Assembly: GCF_030463565.1 (NCBI RefSeq)
Contig: NC_134643.1
Span: 878,001 to 942,000 of the forward strand
Direction of reading: 5' to 3'
Length of the DNA stretch: 64,000 nt
From: Pelecanus crispus
Lineage: Eukaryota; Chordata; Aves; Pelecaniformes; Pelecanidae
The notes beneath the pieces were generated by a model. That model did no database searches and was not told where the DNA came from. It was given only the letters and a program-made list of their open reading frames with translations. A program made the translations under genes and the position numbers. Each line of letters opens with the position of its first letter. The first letter of the stretch is position 1. Below, one piece after another: positions 1-12,244 of this stretch.

Positions 1-129
1 GGCGTGCGTTTCCAAGAGCAAAGCCGCGCTCGTCTTACAGCCGTGGTGCTGCGGTACCGCTCCTCCCATGAGACAGCGCAGGCCCCGACGCCGCTTTTAC
101 CTTCTCTCCCCTTTCTGACAGCAACAGGT

Positions 130-420
130 GACTCGAGAAGCAGCGAGGAGCCCGGCCTCGGCTTTCCCCCGGCCTCGGCTTTCCCCGGGGGCTGTGGGAA
201 GCCACCCGCGCTCCTCCTCCGCCCTCCTGGGTGCGGGGCAGAAGAAACCTGGCAGCTTTCTGCAGGCAGCAGCCCGGGCGCTGCCCGCGCTCGCTGCCTG
301 CCCGCGCTCACCGCCTGCCCGCGCCGGGGCCGAAGCTGGAGAGCAGAGCAGAGGGTGGGCTGCAGCACGGTGGGGGCCGAGCGTGTCCTGCAGGATGGAG
401 GAGTCCACCACTGGCACGTG
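130..420. other. CpG-rich patch
   Basis: GC-rich sequence with dense CpG and short internal tandem repeats (two copies of about 18 bp around 152-187, and repeated CTGCCCGCGCTC units at about 280-325). No supported coding exon. Confidence 0.5.
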
Positions 421-431
421 AATTTTGAGCT

Positions 432-437
432 TTTATT
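432..437 (-). terminator. Distal minus-strand poly(A) signal
   Basis: Minus-strand AATAAA in ATCAATAAAAGCTC, followed by a CA about 15-20 nt later and then a GTG-rich stretch (CACGTGCCAGTGGTGG), the order expected of a real cleavage site. The sequence to its right up to about 780 is T- and A-rich and looks like a 3' UTR read from the minus strand. No coding exon that would own it was found in the window. Confidence 0.5.
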
Positions 438-800
438 GATAGTTGGAATTTACAGCCTAAAACTGACAACATAGAGAGATGCAGACTTTTTTTTTTCTTT
501 TTCTTTTTTCTTTTTTTTCTTTTTTTTTCCTTTTTTACAAAAACAAAAACCAAAATAACCAAAAGCCACCAGCATCAGATTTACAATATAAAAGTTTAGA
601 CAGTAGAGAGACTAAAGTACATCTGGAATTACTCAGAAAAATAAACAGGGAAAAAAGGCAGTAATTTAAAATTTGTCCCTCATATATACACATAGATACA
701 ACAGACATTGCTTACAAAGACCCGGTTTCAACATTTAAGGGCAGTAGGCATCATGAGAAAAAAAGGCTCCCCTACGGCATTGCACTAAATTAACGAACCC
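438..800 (-). other. UTR-like AT-rich segment upstream of the distal poly(A) signal
   Basis: On the minus strand this reads as T-rich, stop-rich sequence with a purine-rich A/G tract at 487-536 (pyrimidine-rich on plus) and ends in the poly(A) signal at 432-437. It has the look of a terminal exon 3' UTR. Which transcript it belongs to is unknown. Confidence 0.4.
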
Positions 801-1061
801 AGGTGGGCACCCCCCCTTTGCCACCCCTTCCCGCTTTAGAGGAAAGGCCACGTGAAGCTAGAACGGGATTTCCGCACGCCCCGGCATCGAGCCCCGCACG
901 TCCCGGGCTCGGCGAGGACCCTCCCCACGCCAGCCACGTCTCACCCACCAGCCCTTACCGGTACGGCCGCTGCGACAGCCCCAGGACGCCGTCTACGCAG
1001 GCAAGTGGTTCTTATTGCTATACAGAGTGCACCTTACCTACCAGCCACTGGTTTATGTCTC

Positions 1062-1082
1062 TTTTTTTTTTTTTTTTTTTTT
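1062..1082. repeat. Poly-T run (21 T)
   Basis: Uninterrupted run of 21 T on the plus strand, followed by AAAGG. No element could be identified at its border. Confidence 0.9.
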
Positions 1083-1170
1083 AAAGGCATAGACTCAGCC
1101 CCTAGCGCTTGCTTTTCCAGCCAGGCCACCCGGGCGCCTGCACATAAAACCTGTCCCCGAGCCGCTCCTC

Positions 1171-1248
1171 GGGGAAGCGCAGCTCCTGGACTTCCTGACA
1201 GCGCTCAACGGGGAAGCGCAGCTCCTGGACTTCCCGACAGCGCTCAAC
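1171..1248. repeat. 2 x 39 bp tandem repeat
   Basis: Two adjacent 39-bp copies, 1171-1209 and 1210-1248, that differ at one base. The unit starts GGGGAAGCGCAGCTCCTGGA and is a multiple of three, so an open frame here encodes a 13-residue repeat; I do not take that frame as a gene. Confidence 0.9.
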
Positions 1249-1369
1249 AGGTCATCGGCAGATTTTTCAAGGAGACTCGGCTCTCGGGCCACCGAAACGA
1301 AAGGACTGATTTTTGAGAAGAGCAGAGCAAAGCAGGTGCAGAGCCATGCTGAAAATCTGGGCTCAGGTT

Positions 1370-1780
1370 TGAGTGCCGAGCGCTGCAAAACCCAGCTCTC
1401 GCGTGCGTTAGTGCCCCGTCCCCACGCCGCCCACGGCTGCGGTGCCTTCCCCCGGCTGGCACGGGCGGCTCTGAAGGCTCTCCCGTCCCCGGGGAGGTTT
1501 CACCCCACACTCCCCACGGCCCGGACCTCAGCTCTACCCCGGTCGCGACACAGGGACTGCAGCGCTGGCCGTCTCCACGGTCTTCTCCTGAAACGAGTGG
1601 CTGCAGCAAAGAGCGAACGCCGGGAGCAGCGCGTGGCCGCGGGTGCCCCGGGACGGTCGCGCCCCCTCCCCGGCCGGAGCTCTGCTCCCTTCAGGAGACG
1701 CCTGGATGAACCTGCCGGCTCCCAGGCGCCGACCCGCACCGCCGCAGTCACTACAGCCTCCCACTTCTCCTGGAGACGAG
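1370..1780. other. CpG island-like segment
   Basis: High GC with frequent CpG and several GC-box-like runs such as CCCCGGGGAGG. It could be an unmethylated island or promoter. Neither strand has a convincing exon or start. Left-flank sequence at 800-1170 and right-flank at 1790-2270 holds nothing I recognise. Confidence 0.5.
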
Positions 1781-2277
1781 TCATTATTTAAAAAAAAACA
1801 ACCAACCCAAAAAACCCAACTGTCTTGGTGTATTTTTAGTTTAAGCAAGCATTTTGGGGTCCTTTAGCCTAAGGTGGCAACTGGTGGATTTTCGAGGGTG
1901 GACAGGCCTTAACCAAGTGGTGAGTGCTAACAGTCAAAAAGCCAAACGCTTCCCATCGCCTCAAGTCTAAACTGCAGCCTAACGCCAAACAGAAAAGAAA
2001 CCGACGGAGGGTACGGAAAAGCCCTGGAGAAGCGACTCCAGAAGCTCCGATTCAACAGACCGTGGACCAAGATAAGGTGGCAAAGAATATTTAATATTCT
2101 GATTGCTTTAAATATGCCAAGTGCAAATTAACTGGTTAAACGATGGCGTCCTGTTGAGTTAGGAAAATCAGAGCCTAAAAAGGAAGTTTCTGTTTGTCTG
2201 AGCAGATACACCATAGAGTAAAAAATATCATTAGAACCACGGATATTTTAATGTGCAATAAAACATACTACCCACTC

Positions 2278-2340
2278 CATGTATATACATATATGTATGC
2301 ATGTATACGCGTACACACACACACACACGTATATATGAGA
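2278..2340. repeat. Simple repeat, (TA)/(CA)n mixed
   Basis: Alternating purine-pyrimidine tract: ATATACATATATGTATGCAT followed by a short (AC)n run and ATATAT. Potential Z-DNA-forming or slippage-prone tract. Confidence 0.85.
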
Positions 2341-2923
2341 CGACCGTCTTAAGCACTGCCAAACTGATCTAGTGCCAGTACTCGGGTTGTGTTAAAGGAA
2401 AGGTTTACAAAATATCAGATCAAGAAAAAGGTTTCTATAAAACTTTACATTTCAACTGAAGCTGCTCATCTAAATTTTAAACACTGTCAAAACCCGGTTT
2501 GGATACAAAAGGCAAAGACAGAGACAAGGAACAAAAGTTAAAACCCAACGACCTCCTTTTCCACGAGCCTCACCGAGAAAAATGCCAAAATGAAAGCCAC
2601 CCTTCAGCACTTTTTTTTTTTTTGAGTCTGCAAACACAGCTTTACCTACCTAGAGAAAATGGCAACAAGTATAAAATAGTATTTTTATCTTGAACTGAAA
2701 AAAAAACCCCACACCAAGTCATCCCGTTCTCACACCTCAGCCCAGTGGAAGCGAGTCCCCAGCGAATCCTGCCCTGCCAGAAACCTTCCTCCGTGTGCCC
2801 AGTACCTTTCGTTTTTTCTTTGTACCAATGATTAAGCCGTTTTAGAAGGTGCACACTTACTAATCAAGAGGTTATACGCAAACCCAAAAGCTCTGAGAAA
2901 AATAGGTTTAAGGTGAACTTAGA

Positions 2924-2926
2924 AAT

Positions 2927-2957
<31 letters not shown>

Positions 2958-2968
2958 AATATAAATAG
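2924..2968. repeat. (TA)n microsatellite
   Basis: AT dinucleotide array interrupted by AAAT. The 249-codon minus-strand frame running from 3657 ends through this array. Sequence between 2340 and 2920 has nothing recognisable. Confidence 0.9.
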
Positions 2969-3539
2969 TCCCTATATACATTAACAACTGAAGAAGAGCG
3001 GAGGGAGGGAATAAAGAGGCAAGGAGATACGAACCCAGCACTCTGCGGCCAGCAGCTCCCTCCACCAAACCCTCGCCCTGCCCGGGATCTGCTCCTGCCC
3101 ATCCTGCGGCCGGCTGCCGGCGCAGCCGCGTCCCGGCAACTTCCACCTCGCCAGTAAAACTGCCTTGCCTCCTGCCATCGGGCACAACCTGCTGCGAGCG
3201 GAGCAGAGAGTCGGCGCCGCGAATTTCTAGAAACACACGAGAAATATTTCAGGCACAGCACGCAAATGGAAGCCTGTTTCTCGCTTCTAAATCTGCTCTT
3301 TAAATTACCAACAAGGCTGGTAGGAGAAATCATTTTCTTCCTTGCAATCCCAATAATTCTTTTAATCACAAGGTCTCTTCTGTTCTCTTCTGCCTCACGG
3401 TCCAAGCCCTCAGGTCCCGGGTCGCTTACGTCCTTGGCCAAACAGGAAACCACCACGGAAAAGCTAACGCTGCCACGGACGCTGTAAAAGCCTCTACAAA
3501 GCGGCGTGCGGATGCTCAAGTGTGATTTACAAACCGGCC

Positions 3540-4000
3540 CGAAGTGTGCCCGCACCGCCCGCCCGCGCGCGCAGTCTGCAGGCTGCTCCGACGCCGACGC
3601 CGCGCTGCTTCCCCCGTGCGCCTCAGCCCACCCCGGGGAAAGCCGAACCCCAAGCACTTGGTGTCACGGTCCAGTTTTACGGGCGGATTACAGACCTACG
3701 CGAAGCCGCCGCTGCCGAAGCGTCCGTGATCAAAGCCCCGCCGGAGAGGCGGACGCTCTTCGCCCTGCAGTCGAGGGCAGATCCATCACCGGCGCTCCCT
3801 GACTGCGCCGGCTCCAACACGCGGCCGGGGACCCCGGCGCAGCGCAAGGGGAGCCCCTCGGCTCCCTCCGGCCGCAGCGGCAGCGGCGCAGGCACGCGCA
3901 CCGCATCTGCTACCGAGAAAGCGCAGGAAACGACTGGGAAAGCGCGGGACGAAGGCGGTGGGCGTTCAGCGCCGCGCGACTCCCAAGCCAAGCTGCACGC
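3540..4000. other. CpG island-like segment
   Basis: GC-rich with dense CpG (for example CCCGCGCGCGCAG at about 3563). Long frames are open on both strands, as expected from low stop-codon density in GC-rich DNA. No known protein motif is seen. Confidence 0.5.
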
Positions 4001-4499
4001 TCACGATCCGGTAATCACAGGCCAGTAACGACTCCGGTGCTGGGCTTCCCGCGGGTCTGGCCAGCTAACGCCCAAGGGCAAGCCGCGTCACGCCGGCGAC
4101 ACCGGTAACGGCGCAGCTCCCGCCAATGCCAGCCGGTGAGCAGCCTGCAAACACGTGACGCGATGGAACGGCTTCGGTAAATCTATATTCTCTCTCCCGG
4201 CACACCTAGTAGTTATCCTGCGAGCACACCTTCACAAATTCTGATTTACGGCGCAGCCGGCTCAGGACCTGACCTGCGCCTCCTTCCACACGGAAGGCTG
4301 CGCGTTTGCCGGATCCCACCGGAGGACAACGATCCGTAAATACAGCCCCAGCTGCGCACCCGGCTTGCGATGAATTCCACGGCCAGAGCAAGGTCCAGCT
4401 TCGGCGTGCATCAATCCAGCACGGAATGTTTTGATGTTTCCATCGTGTTCCGTTACACTGATACCGTGCTGCTACTAAGGGTGTGAACAATTATAACAG

Positions 4500-4860
4500 G
4501 GAAAAGCTTGTCAGCAGCTTTTCAAGTATTTCTCAGTGACTGTTTTTGCAGAAAAATTGCTTTTCGTTCAAAAAGCAGAATTCAGGTGAGGGATATTTAT
4601 ATTTCACAAGGGGAAAATATTTACATGCCCATATTGACAAATGAGGTTTTAATTTAAATTACACTTTAAATAATAAAATATTTACTATTAAATATCAGCT
4701 ATATTTAAACACAAAATTACGTATAATCAATTTATTCGGCGCTTTTAAGCGTAGTTTCACTAACTCTTGGAGGACAAATTCAACGTACATTTTTTTTTTT
4801 TAGGTGGATATCAACAAAACATTCTGAATAGACAGCAGGATGTACATCAAATTTACCTTT
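4500..4860. other. AT-rich segment with one Pumilio-type motif on minus strand
   Basis: AT-rich block between two CpG-rich patches. Read on the minus strand it contains TGTAAATA (4618-4625), the Pumilio recognition octamer, and other UTR-like runs. This fits, but does not prove, a long 3' UTR on the minus strand. Confidence 0.3.
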
Positions 4861-4929
4861 CCCGCTCCACGTTAAACGCTCCGCTGCGCTAGCCGCCATC
4901 GCCTCATTTCTATCGCCCTTTAGAAAAAG

Positions 4930-5300
4930 GAGCCTGCTCTCCTCGCTCGGCCCCGCCCTTCAAGGCAGCCCGTGGACGTTTCGCACGGAGGTAACGATCC
5001 CCGAACGCCATCCTTCCTTCTCTTCTGGGACACGCCGACGGGCAAGCCGGCGAGGAGGCACGGCAACGCCGGCAGCGCCGCGACGTCCCCCGAGCCCCCG
5101 CGCGCGACCAGCGCAGGCGCTCCTAGCGACGCTCCTCAAAGCACCTCACGGCTCCGCGGACGCCCACGGAAGGGAGGGAAGGGGTCCCCGTGCAGGACGT
5201 CCCCGTGACGGCGGCCGCGCTGGCCTCGGCCGGGAGCTCGCTGCGCCGGGAACGCAGCCGGGAAGCTCGGCGGCGCGCACCGGGGGACGTACGAAGCGGC
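4930..5300. other. CpG island-like segment
   Basis: Dense CpG, including GGCGGCCGCGCTGG near 5210 and CGGCGGCGCGCACC near 5270. A promoter role is possible. No start codon context or exon is supported. A further CpG-rich patch lies at 5620-5860 and another at 6700-7200. Confidence 0.5.
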
Positions 5301-7299
5301 TATGAGGTTAGGGAGGTGTAAGAGGAAGACGAGCACAAGGAACAGGAATACCTTTTGTCGGGATCTGGATGGATATAAGGCACTCGGAACAACAGTGGGC
5401 TGTTTGAACTTATTATCATTATCACAGCGCGGGACCCTTCTGCGCATCACGTTCTCTTTCCCCGTTTCCTGGCTATCTGGAGATGAAACATGACTTGGTT
5501 CCAAAGCTGGAACGAGAAGGAATTACTCCTTCCGAACTAAACCAAAGGCACTGGTGCTTTTACGTCTGGAATTTTTATTGCTGATCGTTGTTTTGCCCTA
5601 GAGACGGTTCACTCCCGCAAGGGCGCTCGGTCATCAGCTGGAATGCGAAGAGGGCGAGCTCGCCGCTGGAGCGAGGATGGGGCCCGGGGGACACAAACCC
5701 GACCCCGCCGCGGCCGAGCGGGCGATCCCGACCCCCACGCCCCAGCGGGAGGTTTCCGTCGAGCAGCGACCGCAGACGCCGCAAAGGCGTCTCGGCGCAA
5801 GGAGGAGGATGCACGTACTCGCAAGGTGATGCGGTTCCGCCCCGATCCCCGCGACGGGCAGTTTCAGGGGAAGGCAGGCCAGGGAAGGATGGTCTGGTGG
5901 ATTTGTACCATAAAAGGTAAAGTATGAAAGTGGGAGAAATGAGACAAACTGAAGGTACAAAAAAAAAAAAAAAGGCTCTATCCCAGCTCGGCGCTGGGAA
6001 GTATCTACGTGAGCACAAATGCCTTTTCTTGGTAAAGTCTCAGCAGACACACTGACAGAGGGAGAGGAGTTGTTCCGAGGTTTTCAAGGGAAATAGCGGG
6101 AGTGATGTGACACAATAAATGGAAGTTAATTCCAAATCGAGAGGACACGTGTCACACGAAGAGAAGTTTCTGAAAGGAAACAAAGGAGTCCCCAGCACTT
6201 TGAACTCTCCCACCCCGTGCTTTGGCCAATTTATTTTAAGAAGGAAAGAAAGAAAGGTCTGTTCGAAGTCTCAGGCGAAAAGAAAAGGACGCTTTGAAAA
6301 TGACTGCGAAGCTATTCTGTACAAAGATAATGTTTCTATTTCGAATCACGTACAGGAACCGAACACTGAATTAACTATTAAACTTACTGTGTTATTTACT
6401 AAATACTCTACTTCCTTTTTCTTTAACTTTAATGTTTTCATGTAACATGCATATTTTCACTTGATCCGTATGTTACAGTCAAAATTTACAGAAATTTATA
6501 GCATGAGGTAATTAATGGTTTTCTTTATTTGATTCTGAAAGAGTAAGAATGCAGAACTTTAAGTGACGTGTGATCGATGCACTTTAAGGCAAGTTTAGTG
6601 CCCTGTGTTATCCTCACCGACACCGGCATGTTTCAGATACCCAACAAATTCCCTAAAAAGGGTCTGGCCCTGCTCCCTACGGTGCCACGGAGAACAAAAG
6701 CCGTTTTGCCCGTTCGCCCTTTGAGCAGACACACCCGGAGAGGTGGTGGCAGGCAGAGAGCCCGGACCGAGAGAACGCACCGCCGTGCACGGGACGGCTC
6801 TCGTCTGGCCTCGGGGGAGAAAGGAGGTGATTTTCTGCATAAAGCCATTTTTCCGGATTGTCCTGGCAAGTCAGTCACGGTTTCGTGTCGAAGCCTTAGT
6901 CTGAAGATGAGCTGAGCAGGAGAGTTAACGTTTCAGTGCAAAGCCACGGCCACGCCGCGAGGAGCACTGACCGCGAGGAGCACGGTGCTCCTGGCAACGG
7001 AGAAGCACACGCCTCCTCCCACACAGCCTCCAGCGCAGGCGAGTACCGCAGGCGATTCCTCAACCCCCGTTTTGCAAATCAAAGCCCGCCCGGACGCAGC
7101 GCCCGAGCGACCCGGCTACGCACGCCCTACTACGCGCTTCAGGCGAGGACAGAGCGGGACCAGGACCTCGCCGCTGGCGACGGCTCTGGCTGGCTGACGC
7201 AATGTTCAGCGTTTTGGCGAAGGATTTCCACGGGCTTACCAATGAGCGAGAGAGAGTTCCACGCTGTACAGGACGAGAAGTTCCCAATTAACATTTGCT

Positions 7300-10200
7300 G
7301 TGCCTCTAGTTAATTACGTTTCAAGTTTAGTTCCATTAACGATCTAGCCTAGGAGACGCTTCTGCAGTGTCTGCAACGGCACGCTTCGCCGCAGAAGACA
7401 AGCTTACTCAAAAGCCACCAACAGTGGGAAATCCTCGACAGCATTTCTGGAATTCCTATAAAGTTCTGAAAAACTAGCTACGAGCATCAAAATTACATGA
7501 TAAAAGATTTTTAATAGTTTACATCTGTCCAAACAATTTGAGAAAATAAAAAATAGATGGGGAAGGATCTGCCCTTTATAAAAGCCCCCCAACTTCAGGG
7601 AGAGAAAAAGGATTCTTCTCTCCTGATCAGCATCGAATATAAAAATACATTTTACATATAGGCATATCTCACTAACATCTCTATGTTCACGCTGTGAAAG
7701 GTGACAGGTAACAGTCACTACGAAACACAGTTAACTTTTGTACGAGGATGCGCAGGGAGGTTGCACTGGTCACCACAATGCCCTTCTAGTAACGAGGTAA
7801 GTGAGTTTTAGATGAGATAAGCTAACATATAGGAGCCAAATGGTTTATTTCCTGCATTCCGGTCTGTCAGAAAGTTTGCGTGTAAATGTACGCGGAAAAT
7901 GCCTGCTTAGGCTTGCTAGAAACTTCCTATCAGCCGGCGTTTTGTCAGCAGCTACTACTGAGGGAAACCACTATCGGAAATCTCTTTCTCACCCCAAACG
8001 AAATGGTGTTCCCTATGAAGCTAGAAACTTTAGCCAGTATGAAATCAACAGGAATTGTATCAAACCCATTTTCCAAAGAATCTTAAAACTTTCGCTGAAC
8101 TGAATTTTAAAATTTCTGCTACCTAAGAGCCATAAAAAATAATTTAACGGTGCAGAATTCTGGAAACAAGCTAAGGCACTGTCCGTAATGCAACTAAACC
8201 CAGGCTGTTCTCCTGACCAGAAGGATTTCTTTCTTGCGAGTTGCCATGCAAAGGTAAAAATCATGACTTCAAACTTTATCCCAACTTATATTAAAATTAT
8301 AAATAATGGAAATCATGTGCTTAGGAGCTTACAACGCCCCAGTGAGACAGGGCACGCTGTTCTGACTCAGTGAACGCACTGGCGCAACCGTGCCAGGAGA
8401 CAGTTAATACTAAATGGCTCTTTCTAAGATTCAATGAGCTACAAGTGGGTTTGGGTTGTTCTCGAGTTTGGGACTCCTTTTTGCTCAAAAAACATTTCTC
8501 GCTTTGATGGAGAAACCAACAACGTAGGCATCTTCTATCCAAGAGGACACATTTATTAAGGGGAATAAAACCCAGCTGCATAAAACCAGCCTCAGCCCAC
8601 CTCGCAAAGGTTATACCGCCCGTTTCCAAAATGCAGGAGCTCTCCCGCCGCATGCCACGTGCCAGCAGCGAGGTATTCAGCCCCACCGGGGAGAACTGTG
8701 CGCTACTCGAGCTCCGGTTTCTGCACACATGGACCCTGGGGGGGTCTGATCTGAAAAAGGACAGGTCCGTATCGCCATCGCAAAGCGCCACAAACTCAAA
8801 TTCAAGCTCAGCAAAGGAAAAACTAGCTATTGAATCAAATAGAGGACAGTTACAAATAAATACCTAAGCCCCAGATTTTCTAAAGATACATATTGCTGCA
8901 CTCAACATCAATACACTTGATAGCCTCCAAAGCCAAGGTTTTATATTAATGAGCTTTCAGAGAGCCTTCAGCTCTTCCCTGCCCAAGTGGCTCTTGAAAA
9001 TAAAACTAAATCCTTCCAAGCCTAGCGTTAACCATATTATACACAACCATACTCTGGATTACATGGTGGCTTGAGTAACAAGGCTTAAACAAATCTTTTT
9101 ACACCCCGATTAGGGAAACCATACAAGTTGGGACACGACTGGAAAAGAAAGAAGCAGTAGCACAATACGCGTTAAGGAGCCAGAAGCTCACAGTAACGTG
9201 AAACGTACTCTGCAATCAAAGTAACAGCTTTTCTAAAACCACTCTTGAAGTGTGCAGCACCATCAATTTACAATTATGAGGCTAGGGTGAATTTTCTGTG
9301 TACAGTACTGAATGCAACTTGTCCTAGCTTAAGCCAATTAACAGTAAGCCCCCAAACGACACGAGGTCGTGAAGACGGACACACCCGAGTACAGCTCTCC
9401 ATTTTCCTTCAGCTCTTTCCTAGGCATCAAACTTTTTTTTTTTTTAAAAGTAAAGCCCCCATCCCATGCAGTCTGAACAGAAAGCTGTAAGCTCTTCTCA
9501 GAACAAGGTCAGTTTGTCAAACAGTTTGGTTTTTAATGGCCCGTGATGTCCAAACCAGAGAAAAACCCTACCGCACCGCAGGCCAACAGCCGCACTCCTA
9601 AATCATGAACCTGCATCCTACTGCGCAACCCTTTCAGTGCTCTCCCCTACTGAGTGCTCTCCCCTAACATCAAGGGACTGGGACGAGAATAAGAAATTGG
9701 ACTTCCCTTCAGGAAGAAGCATCTAAAACCGTTTTCTTTTAAAGCTGGGGTTGGCAAAAGAGCACGTAAGTGCCTTACGCTTGCCTTGTGAGAGCTCGCA
9801 ACCGGAGACAGAGCTGCTTAGAACAAGAGAGTACGTGGCAGAACAGGATTTCAGAGAGAACGGATGCCGGGTTAAAAAAAAAAAAACAAACCACAACAAA
9901 CCAACCAAAGAAAATTAGCATGCGATTGCAAACAGCAGGTTTCATTTTGTCTCTTTTTTCTAATGACAACAAACCCTCTTGTAACGACACAATCAATTGT
10001 TTCTAATTTCTGAGCACGATTCAGGGCGAGATCACTCCCCCTGCATGGGAAGAGCAAGAGAAGAAAACCTGTTCTTTAAATGACTGAAAATTGCAAGATG
10101 AGCTGCTATACGGCATCAACAAAGTCAAGCATTACACTGCAAAAATATCAACTGATCTTATTTATCCAGTATAATTAATCTGGCAGCCAGGACGCAGGAC

Positions 10201-10960
10201 TGTTCCTCTCCCATGAAGTCTCAGGAGACATCAAATCGCACGGTCACTATCAGAGCCCTCGCAAGAACCTGTTGCACCTGCTCCACCACGACTGGCAAAC
10301 CACTTCGGTCTTCACCATTTGCCGAAATTAGGGGACTCTGCCCCACAGCAGCTGTTTCCCAGCAAAACTGAACAACCGGAGAAAATGAGGCTCTTCCAGC
10401 TTTACTGTGATTATCATCGCAGTAAGACAGTGCCTAGCACAACGAAAGGTGAAGTCTAAAAAAAAAAAAGACCTTACTAGTAAATGCTGACCAAACTACT
10501 ACAGAAGGTGGTTAAGAGCGTCAGAGAAGTGCAAAGAAAGGTGTGAAAACCGAAAAGCCCCAGCACGGGGCTCTGGGGCCCCGGGCCGTGCTCTCGGGCT
10601 CGGCTCTAGCCGGGCAGAAGGCAAGGCAGCGCTTCGGGGCTGGAAGTATTTCGCCGAGGCTGAAAAGCTACAGAGCGTACACCCTGGTGTAAACCTTTAG
10701 TGACTGGCAGTAAGATGTGCTCTAAGCTACGCCGCTGATAAACAAGGATCTCAATTACAGCTCGCTGGCTAATTTTTGGAAAAATGATTTGGGGATGCCA
10801 GTAGACAACAATAAGCCATTTTAGTTTTTTTTTCCTTTAGATCAGTTATTTAGGAATGTCCCTTAACTTTCATCCACCTTGCACACTGCACCATACCCCA
10901 AACCCTTCCGCTGGCAAACTGGGATGCCTGAGTCTTTTTAAATAGATGCCGAGGGCAACG
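7300..10960. other. No gene or transposon recognised
   Basis: Mixed-composition sequence with short A-runs (9432, 9875) and a doubled 17-bp motif (GTGCTCTCCCCTA) at about 9636-9667. CpGs are frequent for non-coding vertebrate DNA. No supported exon on either strand. Confidence 0.5.
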
Positions 10961-10976
10961 CCGTGGTTGTTTTGTT

Positions 10977-11024
10977 GGGGGGGGGTGTGCGTGTGTGTGT
11001 GTTCTTTTTTCTTTTTTTTTTTAA
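10977..11024. repeat. G-run, (TG)n and T-run
   Basis: A run of G followed by a (TG)n tract and then an impure T-run; simple sequence only. Confidence 0.85.
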
Positions 11025-12125
11025 TTTGTGTACCCACTGGTTTTCCATTCTGCTTGCCAGCTGCAGCTCTCTAAAAAGCACTAAGGGCAGCAAAGCCTTG
11101 GGACGCTCACAAAATTTCTATCTGCTGAGGACATATTATCCAGACGAATAACTGGGATTTTGTCTGCCATAACTGTTATGACTCAAGAGAAGGAGCAATA
11201 AATTGTATTTGTGTGGGGGAAAATTCTGTTAAAAGACTGGCGAAACGGTTGAATAAACTACAGTCGTGTTCCTTGATCGCTTTGCTTCAAAGGACTGTCT
11301 CACCTAAACTTCAGCTTGAAGCTGGCGGACACAATCTGAGAGAGGACCCCACCTCTTTGGGACAGCAAGGGAACGCAAACCCCTGAACCCGATTCCAGAT
11401 CTCCCCCAGTTTGAAGGGGGTCAGTAACCACGCGCCTGCTCGCGGCGCGGCCGTCCCCGCAGCCCGCATTGAAAGCCTGCAGTCAGCAACAGAAACGATT
11501 CATCCAAACCGCTCACGTTTTTATCTGCTGCCGGATCACATCTCCATGGCTCCGAACTAGTTACGCACGATCTTTCCGCGGCATAGGGTTTTTCCGATCG
11601 CGAGCCCTACAACTGTGCTCCCCCCAGTTTAATACCCCGGTGCTGAAGGCAGGAGTTCAAACGTGACCACGGCAGCGCTCCCGGACAGCCGTATCAGCCA
11701 AAGGGGCGTATTTTTCCCACCATCCAACCAGCCAGAGACAAACGTGCTATGATTCAGGAATTATTTAGTGTCGGTTGATCACTTTTTTAATTGCTAATTG
11801 TGCAGAAAAGGCCCGCTCCTCTCCCTGTGTGAAAGCACGCGGGCAAGGCTCTGCAGCAGTGGGGACGCCAGGAACAGCAGCGGGATCACCGGGCGAGCCG
11901 CTGCTCTCTTGTAATCCACCGGATCAATGCCCAGCTGGGTACAACTGTTGAACCAGACTGTTCTAGCAGAACCATTTCCCCCAGTAAGGTATGCCTTGCT
12001 GGTTTTGGTCTCGTACAACAAACGTTTGTCGATGACTTGCTATTGATCACGGAGCTGTACAGTGATATAAAAGTTAGGCTCATTGTGCTCGGAGTCTCTG
12101 CTTCACCAGGTTTCTCACAATATCC

Positions 12126-12240
12126 AACTGTGTGTGTATAAATATACATGGAATAATACATATTGCAAATATATATCTATATACACACTCATCAGTATAC
12201 ATATTCAAACCTAAAATTATATATACCATATCGATATGGA
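12126..12240. repeat. AT-rich low-complexity tract
   Basis: Sequence dominated by ATATAC/TATATA words with several near-palindromes. No element recognised. Confidence 0.7.
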
Positions 12241-12244
12241 CAGA

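Noticed and set aside
852..1316. 154-codon ORF with a 13-residue internal repeat
   Set aside because: The repeat is the translation of a 2 x 39 bp DNA tandem duplication. The frame crosses a poly-T run coding for Phe and has no homology I can see.
2908..3657. 249-codon minus-strand ORF in GC-rich DNA
   Set aside because: It ends by reading through a (TA)n array (a run of Tyr-Ile/Leu), shows no known domain, and competes with open frames on the other strand. Low stop density in GC-rich DNA explains it.
5136..5504. Minus-strand ORF with a signal-peptide-like stretch (VFLFLVLVFLLHLPN)
   Set aside because: The hydrophobic run comes from a short CTT/CTC-type low-complexity tract. The rest is Arg/Pro-rich CpG-island translation with no domain and no splice context.
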